In this document: piece after piece, positions 12,310-21,436 of the stretch
How the letters are laid out: the number at the start of each line of letters is the position of its first letter
Position numbering within the stretch: position 1 is the stretch's first letter
Source of the DNA: Ophiura sarsii
Lineage: Eukaryota > Echinodermata > Ophiuroidea > Amphilepidida > Ophiuridae
Reading direction: 5' to 3'
Length of the DNA: 64,000 bases
Assembly (NCBI GenBank): GCA_035610835.1
Contig: CM069450.1
Location: 31,843,551-31,907,550 of the forward strand
Notes under the pieces: generated by a model
The model's input: the letters and a program-made list of their open reading frames with translations, nothing else
Told to the model about the DNA's origin: nothing
Databases searched by the model: none
Made by a program: the position numbers and the translations under genes

Positions 12310-13197
12310 AGGTATATTATGTGATCTTTTCCAGGGGACACGCCCTCAATCCTGGAAAAAAAATGGAAGCAGATTTCCTTGCAGCCTACATTTCTGATCA
12401 TAAATCATGAATATAGAGCGATACGATTCCTAATTACTTCAAAATCATGTTTTTAGAATGAAAACCGTAGAGTGAAAATAAACTAGCTAGCGAACAATCT
12501 ATTTTCAACCCCTAAAAACCATGATGTAATACGAGGAATCGTATCGCTCTGTAACGCGGGATATATTATGATTTATGATCAAAAATGTAAATCTGCAAGA
12601 AAATCTACTTGTAACTTGCAGTTGCAGCTAAAAGAATAATATTAATAAGCTGGTTATTTATGTCATATCGTCGATCCGATTTAACGCCTCTTTTATTTTA
12701 CCACAACGTATAGGTATCGCATGCTTTACAGCTATGTATTGTATGCAATTAGCTTGATGAACAAACTATTTTTATTTCATCAAATGTAAACTAGGGGAGA
12801 GTGGGGAGTGTTCGCCCGTTTTCATTTGAAATGGGTTCGAGACGTCAGTTTTAAAGAATGATTGGACCTATGAAAGATTAAATAAAAGATTGATATCTTG
12901 GCTACGTACGACCACAAGTTCAATACCCTATACCTTAGTGTAAAGTGATAAGTAGGCCATACATTGTCTCAAAAGGGTGCGCATGCACCACCCCGGGAGG
13001 CTGGGGCAGCTCGTCCATAGGCCGGGGCAAGTTCGCCATCGGCTCATAATCAGGCTTGATCATAAAGTAGTATTTATCAAATAGATATACACATGTTATG
13101 CAATGTGATCAGAAATGTAACTCTGCAAGAAAATCTACTTTCTAAAAACAAATCATGGACAGAGGGCGCCCCCTGGAAAAGATCACATACAATTCCT
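12310..13197. mobile_element. TTAA-flanked MITE with AGG...GTGATCTTTTCC ends
   Basis: Left AGGTATATTATGTGATC then TTTTCCAGGGG matches, inverted, the right CCCCTGGAAAAGATCACATA near CCT. TTAA flanks both sides (12306-12309 and 13198-13201). The left half also contains an internal inverted pair around CGATACGATTCCT and AGGAATCGTATCG. TTAA targets suggest a piggyBac or Kolobok transposase in trans. No coding capacity. Confidence 0.75.
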
Positions 13198-13423
13198 TTA
13201 ATAGAAGATTACAATCCCCGAACTTCCCTATCTTTGAATAATTGTGATACATAAATAATACCTATTCTTTATCTTATTATCCCCATTCTGTATTTTGGGG
13301 TTTCAAGCCAAACGTTGATCAAATTCTGGTAAAAAAACTCAAATTTTGAAATTCAAAAGTTTGAATTCTGAATGTGTTCTTTAAAGTCCGCGGAACCTCC
13401 GATTTCGGAATTGTGCACCCGTC

Positions 13424-13962
13424 TATGGCAGGCCCAATGTCCAGTAACTCGAAAAACCAAGTTTTTCGCCGAAAAACTTGGTTTATCGATTGAAAATCCA
13501 AGTTTTTCAAGTGAAAAACCAAGTTTTTCAAGTGAAAAACCAAGTTTTTCTCGAAAAACTTGGTTTATCAATTGAAAAACCAAGTTTTTCGAATTATTGG
13601 ACATTAGGCGTCGAAAAACTTGGATTTTCAATTGATAAACCAAGTTTTTCGAATTATTGGACATTAGGCGTCGAAAAACTTGGTTTTTCAATTGATAAAC
13701 CAAGTTTTTCGAATTATTTTACATTCCGCGTTGAAAAACCAAGTTTTTCAAAATGATAAACCAAGTTTTTCGAATTAATGGACATTAGGCGTCGACAAAC
13801 TTGGTTTTTCAATTGATAATCCAAGTTTTTCGAGAAAAACTTGGATTTTCACTTGAAAAACTTGGATTTTCACTTGAAAAACTTGGATTTTTCAATCGAT
13901 AAACCAAGTTTTTCCGGTGAAAAACTTGGTTTTTCGAGTTACTGGACATTGGGCCTGCCATA
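13424..13962. mobile_element. Foldback element, TATGGCA ends, palindromic iteron arms
   Basis: TATGGCAGGCCCAATGTCCA continues through GTAACTCGAAAAACCAAG at the left, and the exact reverse complement ends at 13962. Flanks are CCCGTC (13418-13423) and TCCGTC (13963-13968), a 6-bp TSD with one mismatch, and the element interrupts a copy of the 138-bp-type repeat. The interior is almost wholly made of GAAAAACCAAGTTTTTC and its inverse, partly in a 60-bp unit with TTATTGGACATTAGGCGT repeated from about 13608. The open frames on both strands are repeat translations. A second, rearranged copy starts at 31372. Confidence 0.85.
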
Positions 13963-14079
13963 TCCGTCGCAGAAACTCCTAGTAGGGAGTTTCTGCGAAT
14001 AATACGCAGACCCTCCGACATTTTTTCCGAATTCGGAGTTTTTGCGACGGGCGCAGATACTCCGAAATGGGAGTAACTA
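13963..14079 (-). repeat. Diverged inverted copy of the 138-bp repeat
   Basis: The right part, ending CTCCGAAATGGGAGTAACT, is the reverse complement of the start of the tandem array at 9309. Together with 13385-13423 it forms one repeat copy into which the foldback element inserted. Confidence 0.7.
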
Positions 14080-14324
14080 CATACATGATTTAACATCACT
14101 TTGCAGAGGAATATCCGATTTTGTTCATTTTTGAAGCAAATGAAAGCTAATTCTCTGGGCTGTGATTTAAAAAAGCAAAAAAACACAAAATCCATAATAT
14201 AAAACCTCTCAACCCCTAATTCCCCCTTAATTATTACATAAATTGTCATTTTGGGCAGGTTTCCGTTATAGTTGTTTTCTGTAATTTGGTTCTGTAATTA
14301 AGTTCTGTAGACATATATATATTT

Positions 14325-14410
14325 TTTATATAGCTCTTTCGTTTGGAATTGAGCACTCTGATTCGAAAGATAGTCTGACCATGAAATCGATTCGATATTC
14401 ATGACTCTAT
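14325..14410 (+). repeat. 86-bp direct repeat, copy 1
   Basis: The stretch from TTTATATAGCTCTT through CGATATTCATGACTCTAT is repeated almost exactly at 14671-14756. The copies lie about 346 bp apart, inside the nested block. Confidence 0.85.
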
Positions 14411-14670
14411 GTTATATGCTCCTGACTTTTTATCAGTTGAGCACTCTTAAGCTATCTCGAAGCTTTAAGACCGGACCTGAGAAATGGGCTGTTTGACTTA
14501 CGGGCTGGAGAAGTGTGACACACTTTTAGTGATTAAACACCATTGAAAGTGTATGCATGCTAATCTAGACCTGAGCCAACCAGTCACACAAACAGTATCC
14601 TTGTCGTCTGATGATTGCGTTAAGCATGAAACTTAGAGTAACGACTCCCTTTCTCGGAAGGTCTACACTT

Positions 14671-14756
14671 TTTATATAGCTCTTCCGTTTGGAATTGAGC
14701 ACTCTGATTCGAAAGATAGTCTGACCATGAAATCGATTCGATATTCATGACTTTAT
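14671..14756 (+). repeat. 86-bp direct repeat, copy 2
   Basis: Near-identical to 14325-14410 with two substitutions seen. It is followed by TA and ATT microsatellites. Confidence 0.85.
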
Positions 14757-15168
14757 ATATATATATATTTTGTTTTTTATTATTATTATTATTTGTATTT
14801 TTTTTTTGTTGGTGCTCATTTTCATTCATGCGCCACATGAGATGTGCCGATGCGCCAGAAGTTTTGAGAATGCCTGCTAGACCCATTCATCCAGATACCT
14901 AGGTGGCTCGTTCAGATAGCACACAGTTATGACAGTAATCACACACAAATCAATGATTTCCTATACCTAGTGCAACTGTGCTGTTGTTATGCGCGGTCAT
15001 TGAAATTGCCATAACTTTAAAAGTATCCATTTGATTTTGTTAAATGAGGTATTAAACTGCGAAGAAGAAATTTGCTCATTTAATGTTATCTCAGATTATG
15101 GGTACCGATTATCTATTTTGAATTAGCCAAGCTCAAAGCACCTGGTCCGGGACTTTATGTGCTAGGTG

Positions 15169-15430
15169 TATACTCAATGCATATCTTGAACAGGAGCAGT
15201 CGATGTTCAATACCACATCGCTCAGATTAAATATGTAGTGTTTTGACATTTATACGTTGTTCTATATTCGTTCATTGTTTGTTTATATGATATGAAGTTG
15301 TCGCTCAAGACGATTGTTAGTATACGTGTGTACTCAATGAATATCTTGATCAGAGATGATTTTCAATATCACATCACTCAAATTAAGGATGGATTGTTTT
15401 TGACATATTGTACGTTGTTTCATATCCGTT
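15169..15430 (+). repeat. 160-bp tandem duplication holding an empty insertion site
   Basis: TACTCAATGNATATCTTGA occurs at 15171 and 15331 and the downstream sequence repeats (CATATCCGTTCATTG against TATATTCGTTCATTG). The second unit is preceded by GAAGTTGTCGCTCAAGACG, which otherwise occurs just left of the element beginning at 7816. The second unit therefore preserves the sequence without that element. Confidence 0.7.
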
Positions 15431-15541
15431 CATTGTTTATTTATGAACCCGGAAGGAGTTTTAATAAGAGTTCATTATTTTTGATGGACACTGAATGAAT
15501 GAGTAGGTTTATGTTATTATGACGTGAAACCAATTCGTGAC

Positions 15542-15871
15542 CCGGGGGGGGGGGGGGGGGGGGGGGGGGGTACTCGGATATTTTTGTTTGTTTAGTACAG
15601 GTGTGCCGCCAGCAAAATGAAAAGTGACCCAAACAGTTACCAATTTTCGGGGGAAAATGGATGCATATGTTTACCGAAGACCCATAATTTTCCTATATAT
15701 TTGACAGATTTTGCTAAAATGTCGGTGTAAAACAGCAACAATAAGGATTTAAGACCCATATATTTACAAAAAAATGGCTATGAAAAGGGGTCATTCGTTT
15801 ACCAGACGAGTGAAAAATGGGACTCTATTTGGCGGCACATCCCCGTAACCCCATATCCACTACCCTCCGGG
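15542..15871. mobile_element. G-run MITE with 8-bp target duplication
   Basis: It begins CCGGG, a long G run and GTACTCGGATA, and ends CCCTCCGGG. TTCGTGAC (15534-15541) and TCCGTGAC (15872-15879) flank it, an 8-bp TSD with one mismatch. The ends and the GTACTC motif match the smaller element at 19783-19973. TSDs of 8 bp are usual for hAT and P elements. The G-run length may be inaccurate in the assembly. Confidence 0.6.
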
Positions 15872-17136
15872 TCCGTGACATACCTTGTGATTCCGAAATG
15901 GTTTCTCAACTAATTTTCACTCTTAACAGTATCCCCCCTTAGATTTGTTTCTCTATCGCGCTAAAACGCTAAAAAAGAATATCGTCAAGTGACTAAGGTG
16001 TATTGTTCTTCCACCGACTTACCCTGGGGTTGGGTGACCTGTCAAATAAGTGTAGTGGTACTACAGCCCCTGAAAATGTTATTTCTTTATTCATTTATTT
16101 ATAGTACTATCAATTTCAAACTTAATAATTGAGTGTTTTAAATACTTAATACTTATCAAAAAGAATGGTGAAAATCGGGTGTTAGTTTGATTGGTTTGTT
16201 TAGCAAAAAAACCAAAAACACCACTCGTATATTGGAATTTGTAGCCAAATGAGGGCGATGATTGATCGCTGGATCAATATGACATAATTTGTCACATCAT
16301 AGTTGTCGTTTTATTTGATATCAATGGAAAGAGAAGTCCTATAAAATATAGTGGTGCGATATACAATAGTAAGGGCGTTTGATTTAAAATATAATTAGAC
16401 TAGGGTTTAATAAACGTATACCTTTGGATTTCGAAATCCAGGAATCTTTCACGTTCAAATTAAAATATAGGTTTCTTATCTAAGGCTCTTCTTCCAGTTA
16501 GAAAGTTAGGCAATGTAACTTGTTTTATTGGAATAGCTAGAAGGTAGCCCACCTCTGATTCAGCACTAAATACTTCCTCTACAGTCAGTCATCATTCTTG
16601 CATTTCACCTGGTCAACATTGCTCTAATTCATTGCACATGTGTTAAATTCTATGTCTTATGGGGAAAATTTGGGTGACCGGGTCAGCAATAGGGTCTCTT
16701 CGTTATCCCCATAGTCTGATCAGTAGCTCAATTGCGTTTACACAGTTCAAGCTGTTGTTTTCCTGATCACGACTTACCCCGGTCCGGCAATTGTCTCTTA
16801 CATGTAGGTAGTCCTTTCGCCTGTCTTACCAGCTCTTGAGCTGGTGAGACAAAGCGGGTATGCCAGGATAGATCTTTACTGGCTACCGGTTCCACACGGG
16901 CTCCTGGATAAGCGCAGTCTAATAAGTTCTGTTAATATTATCACAGATACCATCTGTGATAATATGTTGTCCCTCTTGGCTTTCTTAGTCCTTAGGGACC
17001 TCTTTGGTTCAAATTTAATACACTGAGTAATTCGTCACTATATTTTGATCAGTTCCAAATTGGCGAGAAATATACGGTTTTCATCTCTCCGCGTGCAAAA
17101 GTAATCCAAGGGTACGCGCGTAATTATGGCCACACG
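15872..17136. other. Non-genic sequence
   Basis: No gene seen. Two small hairpins occur: ACCAGCTC with GAGCTGGT near 16829, and TATTATCACAGAT with its inverse near 16935-16965. Confidence 0.45.
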
Positions 17137-19055
17137 TATGGCACGCTACAGCGGACATTAATAGTCGAGTTTTAAAAAACACCGTTGAGTTGTGAAAACG
17201 ACCGTTGAGTTGTGAAAACGACCGTTGAGTTGTGGAAACGACCGTTGAGTTGTGAAAACGACCGTTGAGTTGTGAAAACGACCGTTCAGTTTTGAAAACG
17301 ACAGTTCAGTTTGAAACCCGTTCAGATTTTCACGTTCAGTCGTTTTCACACGGCGAGTTGATAGTACACGTCGCGACGAGTTGTTTTCGCGCGTTCAGAT
17401 ATAGACTCCTGCACAGACCTACACTGCGATTCGGCGAATCATTTTAGAAGAGTCTAAGATACTGATGACGGGCTCCTAATAGCCTTGATTCTGTGATGGC
17501 GGAATTACGAGAATGTGTTTCGAGTATTGGTAATCTTATGGATGAGATTCAGGCGACTGACGTTGAATCAGACATTAATGCATTGGAAGGAATGGGAAGA
17601 ATGCTAGAGGAGCAGTGTGTGATGCTTACGATATTTCTTTTAGGACATTCTCAACTTATTTGTCTCCTCCCTAGTAGTTTAAACTCAAGGGAGAGGACAT
17701 TTTAAGTTGGGAATGTTAAGAAGACATATAATACAAAGCTCATTGTATATTATAAGTCACTCTAAGTCTAGAATGGCATTTGGTTTTCCGTATTAGTCCA
17801 TTGGATTAATTTTGTTCTTTCCCAGAGTCATCTTAGTTACGAAAGCAAGCTAGCTTTCTTTTAGCAAACAGTTTTATAAACCTGAAGTTTCATAGTCATG
17901 AATTACCGGGTGAATTACAACAAGTCGCCTCCATCGATCATCGTTTAAAGAACGGCAAGTCATGCCTTCTGTCATAGTTTTAAATAACTATCATTAAGCC
18001 AGTTCGCTTTTTGATTTACCGGAAGATAAATAGACCTACTGCCTTCTCATATAAGTTTAATATGAGCAATACATGCCGCGTGTCTTTTAGTCCAATACGG
18101 AATAAAGCACATTAGGCCTACACAACATTCAGCAAGACATTTATTTGTCAGATTTTAATCAGATATACTTTCCTAGTTTGGAAATTTATCATTTTAAATG
18201 TCGGAGAAAGAGCCAGCGTTTATCGTGTTTCATTCGGAAGCTTTTACCGTGTGACATAGAATCAAATATATATATTTTGTGAGATAAGACAAAATAGGAA
18301 TTTCAAGTTTAGAAATTCAGTGTTGTTTGTTTTAACAACACATCATCTAATAAGTTTTGCCACGACAAAGATTTTGTCAGACACGTTGCCTTCAGTTGAT
18401 TTTCTTTTAAATCATCTTCATCAAAGTTTTCTGTTTTGGAATGTTACTTATTTTAGATTTTCTAGTTTGAACTTCTATTATAGCATTTTACAATCGGTGG
18501 TTTTAAAAGAGTTAGTTTGGTCGTCCGAAAGCAGGTACCGTTGGTACCCTCCCACCCCCTTTGTAATGAAAATTATCAGCCATCATGTGCGATTGGATTC
18601 GGCGCGAATATGAATAAATTATTCCAAGCCCGTCACCGTCATAATAACTAGTCTTCTTCTCAGTACACGGCCGGGTTTATCATGTATCTGTTACGGTCTG
18701 TGCAGGAGACTACATCTGAACGAGCGCGAAAACAACTCGACGTGTAAACAACTCGCCGTGTGAAAACGACTGAACGTGAAAATCAACTCGCCGTGTGAAA
18801 ACGACTGAACGTGAAAATATCTGAACGCGAAAACAACTCGACGTGTAAACAACTCGCCGTGTGAAAACGACTGAACGTGAAAATATCTGAACGAGTTTCA
18901 AACTGAACAGTCGTTTTCACAACTGAACAGTCGTTTTCACAACTGAACAGTCGTTTTCACAACTGAACAGTCGTTTTCACAACTGAACAGACGTTTTCAC
19001 AACTCAACGGTGTTTTTTAAAACTCGACTATTATTGTCCGCTGTAGCGTGCCATA
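17137..19055. mobile_element. 1.9 kb foldback element, TATGGCA ends, 20-bp iteron arms
   Basis: The left end TATGGCACGCTACAGCGGAC and the right end, its reverse complement, are flanked by identical CACACG (17131-17136 and 19056-19061), a perfect 6-bp TSD. The left arm (to about 17428) holds five copies of the 20-bp unit ACCGTTGAGTTGTGAAAACG then diverged units. The right arm (from about 18692) holds about five copies of the inverted unit plus a larger duplicated block around AACTCGCCGTGTGAAAACG. The arms meet unique sequence at a shared inverted CTGCACAGACC. The 1.2 kb middle holds the small open frame 17496-17705. Sea-urchin TU and Drosophila foldback elements have comparable arms with other TSD lengths. 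Confidence 0.9.
17496..17705 (+). CDS. Small open frame inside the 1.9 kb foldback element
   Basis: The frame starts at ATG with G at -3 and G at +4, a good vertebrate-style initiation context, just inside the left arm. About 40 residues (beginning MAELRECVSSIGNLMDEIQA) look protein-like, acidic and probably helical. The rest is less convincing and could be intron, but I see no strong splice donor. It is not recognised. It might be the first exon of an element-borne protein, or a captured or chance frame. The full frame is only 69 codons. Confidence 0.3.
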   Translation: MAELRECVSSIGNLMDEIQATDVESDINALEGMGRMLEEQCVMLTIFLLGHSQLICLLPSSLNSRERTF

Positions 19056-19782
19056 CACACGCACGAGTCACACATATTATGCACAGTACGCTTGTTGCCT
19101 TCACCACACCCGCGTAGGCTACTTCTGTATTCATTCGCTGCTGTAAGATGGATTCGCCAATTTGGAAATGATCAAACTATAGTGTGCATCGTCATCGTCA
19201 TTGAGGGATGACAATAATTATATGCATTTCTAGTAGTAGGCTACGCTATAAAACCAGAATGATATATTTTTCTTTACCGAGTATAATATGATATTTTTGT
19301 AATAAAAAATTGAAACCGTAAATAAAAATCCGCGGTAACCAGACCTGAATATGTCGCAGCTACTAATGAGGATAAAGTCATTGACAAGGAGGCACACAAA
19401 ACAACTAGATGGTCACTTGAAGGAATAAATCTGAATTATACGGAGAAAAAGTCCACTTATAATAAAGACGAGGGGTCTACCAACTCAACAACATCTACGA
19501 CAAGGTGATCTCTATTCCGCCCTCTTCATCACTATAAGATGACAGTGAGGAAATCAGATGTTCAAAATAGTCTGATGAAGTGCTCAGTGAGCATGAAACG
19601 TTACGCGTAAATGTAAGTATTTGCTGTTTATATTTTTCACCATGGATTTGTCAGATGAAAAACATCCTACTATTTCTATTTCTATTCCTACCAACTATTT
19701 TTGTTTTGACTCCCCGTTAACCCATCTTGACCGTATCTTCGTAAAACAAATTAACAGAACTTTACTAAAGTAAAGTGAATTC
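19056..19782. other. Non-genic sequence
   Basis: No gene or repeat structure recognised between the foldback element and the next G-run element. Confidence 0.4.
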
Positions 19783-19973
19783 CCCGGGGGGGGGGGGGGG
19801 GGGGTACTCACCTAAGACGGTATACGGGGGTGTGCCGCTCTAATGGGTAGCTTTTTGGGCACAAAATCCCTAAACATGGGGTATGATTTTGTGCTGGATA
19901 TCCCTAATAATGGGGTCACTTTTTACAAAATCACCCCTATCCGAGTACCCCCCCCCCCCCCCCCCCCCCCGGG
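19783..19973. mobile_element. 191-bp G-run/C-run MITE with 8-bp target duplication
   Basis: It starts CCCGGGG with a G run then GTACTC, and ends GAGTAC, a C run and CCCGGG. GTGAATTC flanks both sides exactly (19775-19782 and 19974-19981). It is a compact relative of 15542-15871. The homopolymer ends mean the whole element could pair with itself. Confidence 0.8.
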
Positions 19974-20103
19974 GTGAATTCTGCTTTCAATTTTGGGAAT
20001 TAAATCGCGAATTTTCTCCACTTTATATTTTCAGCACCCCACATTAATAATATGTTCGCTTGTGTCCGGTGTTTGATAGTAGCCGTGAAAACCTTTATGT
20101 GGG

Positions 20104-20426
20104 CATGTGTGGCGCAGCGGATAGAGCACTAGATTCATAATCAAAAGGTTGTGTGTTCGAGTCCCGCTGAGGTCAACATGTTGTGTTCTTCAGTAAGACA
20201 CTTACCGCAATTACTTTTCTCCACCCAGGTGTAAAATGGGTAGCTGTTTGGGGATAATCGCAATATAAGTGTCTGATACGAATACGTGCAATTATCACAA
20301 TTTGTAAGATAGGCAGCAATAACCTAAGTGAAGCGAACCGATTCTGATTTATCCTATACTGAGCAGCGGAATAAATGTAAGCATACTTAATTTGATAAAG
20401 CGCTATATAAAAATTAACATTTATTT
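20104..20426 (+). mobile_element. tRNA-derived SINE
   Basis: The head has an A box (TGGCGCAGCGGATAGAGC), an anticodon-arm-like GATTCATAATC and a B box (GTGTTCGAGTCCC), resembling elongator tRNA-Met. The body contains TTCTTCAGTAAGACACTTACC and CCCAGGTGTAAAATGGGTAGC, a body type common in marine invertebrate SINEs. The tail GATAAAGCGCTATATAAA matches the kind of 3' end seen on the LINE at 47804-49072, as expected if SINE RNA uses that LINE's reverse transcriptase. Exact ends and TSD were not resolved. Confidence 0.85.
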
Positions 20427-20647
20427 ATTGAAAACTTTTATTAGACGGGGTTAACTATAGTTACACACCGTATAATATTATTTACGAACGCGAGAACAGA
20501 AACATAAGCAGCTCGTGCGAACTATTTATTTTCCAACCTTGACTTTAGAAGCTATCAATTATTTTAGTCATGTTTTCATAAATAGGCTACAGTTTGGCAT
20601 TCAACCAATGATGGAGGGCGTTTCATGAAAAATAACGCATAACGGTT

Positions 20648-20845
20648 TTAAAGGTACGCTCCAACTTTGGTTGCTAACCACGTCCAGTTCTCTTGATTTG
20701 TTACAATTTCTTCATCTTGACTGTCTGTCATGTCATTGACCAGTGCGTCTATGGCCAACTCTTCTAGTGGGTGTTCATTACCATGATTACTTTCTACGCA
20801 TCTATTACTATTTAGAAAAGCCTTTCCCAACTTTCCAAGTCTATC
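20648..20845 (-). pseudogene. Possible coding remnant of the CACTTTCCACGCGGC TTAA family
   Basis: Read on the minus strand, the stretch from 21007 down to about 20850 matches the left part of the TTAA-flanked MITEs at 2152 and 40843 (CGCGGCA, CGTCTGCAGACGA, then ATTGGTTCAGTAA). Where those become short, this copy continues into an open frame of about 65 residues ending in TAA. The frame is acidic in the middle (MTDSQDEEIVTNQENWTW). piggyBac transposases often begin with an acidic region, so it could be the amino-terminal remnant of the autonomous parent. It has no ATG near its start and no catalytic residues, so the assignment is tentative. Confidence 0.3.
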
Positions 20846-20849
20846 TCAA

Positions 20850-21007
20850 GAATTACTGAACCAATGCTAGGGATGTTTGTACTTATTTTAATGCATTTCT
20901 CATGGTGATTCCAGATCTGGTGATGAATTCTAAAATTGTTGACATGTTTGAATCATTTTGTGACATTTTGGAGCTGTCGTCTGCAGACGCATGCCGCGTG
21001 GAAAATG
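20850..21007 (-). mobile_element. Reversed end fragment of the TTAA element family
   Basis: The terminal GCCGCGTGGAAA (20993-21004) and subterminal CGTCTGCAGACG are shared with the copies at 2152 and 40843. The last bases of the TIR and the TTAA are lost. Confidence 0.65.
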
Positions 21008-21436
21008 CCGACTTGACCATGTGGGCATTGGCACATGACATCACTGACACCACTGCGTGTCAAATTATTCCGCACTGATTTTTGTTTGCTGCATCAAGAC
21101 AATATTTTCTCCATTGGGAGTACAATCTCCTCGGTTTCTGACTGACTAATAACAGTGATTATTCATGTTACCTCACTCATCAGAATGATGAGGACCCATG
21201 TGTTGATGGACATGACGTAAGTAATGAATTACGGAATGAACATCAATCAAGTTGAGAAAACGACCAAGGTATATAAAGTGAGAAAACAAAATTATGTCGT
21301 GATTTGGGATTTATGCACTGCGCATTCCGTATCCATATTTTTCCTCTTAGACTATCAGCTGCGGATTCTGCATCTCCCTTAAAGGTCTTTAAGATTAAAA
21401 CATGAACAGTCATAGTAATGTTCTATTAACCTGAGG

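Larger units (their letters stand above)
8479..14226. mobile_element. Composite TTAA-flanked element with nested insertions
   Basis: GGAGGAATAAGGGGTTGAGAG at the left and its near reverse complement at the right are each flanked by TTAA (8475-8478 and 14227-14230). The arms share inner landmarks in the same inward order: a CAAATGAAAGCT block, then GTTACTCCCATTTCGGAGTA followed by the 138-bp-type repeat. The right arm is shorter. The span holds the elements 9974-11254, 12310-13197 and 13424-13962 and the 127-bp satellite, so most of its length is secondary. Inverted duplication rather than one transposon is possible. Confidence 0.45.
7816..15168. mobile_element. TA-flanked MITE split by a 6.8 kb nested insertion
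   Basis: The left end CACCTAGCA at 7816 and the right end TGCTAGGTG at 15168 are inverted and flanked by TA (7814-7815 and 15169-15170). The left half (7816-8041) and right half (14881-15168) together match the intact relative at 4207-4900, except for about 17 bases at the break. The bases beyond each end continue into each other in a tandem paralogue at about 15295-15345 that lacks the element. This empty site strongly supports the boundaries. Everything from about 8042 to 14880 is later insertion or rearrangement. Confidence 0.7.

Noticed and set aside
13319..14249. Overlapping frames containing KPSFS and KNQVF repeats
   Set aside because: They arise from the GAAAAACCAAGTTTTTC iterons. The mirrored products on both strands show they are not protein-selected.
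20104..20180. A functional tRNA-Met gene
   Set aside because: The head resembles tRNA-Met but the acceptor 3' strand is replaced by a SINE body.
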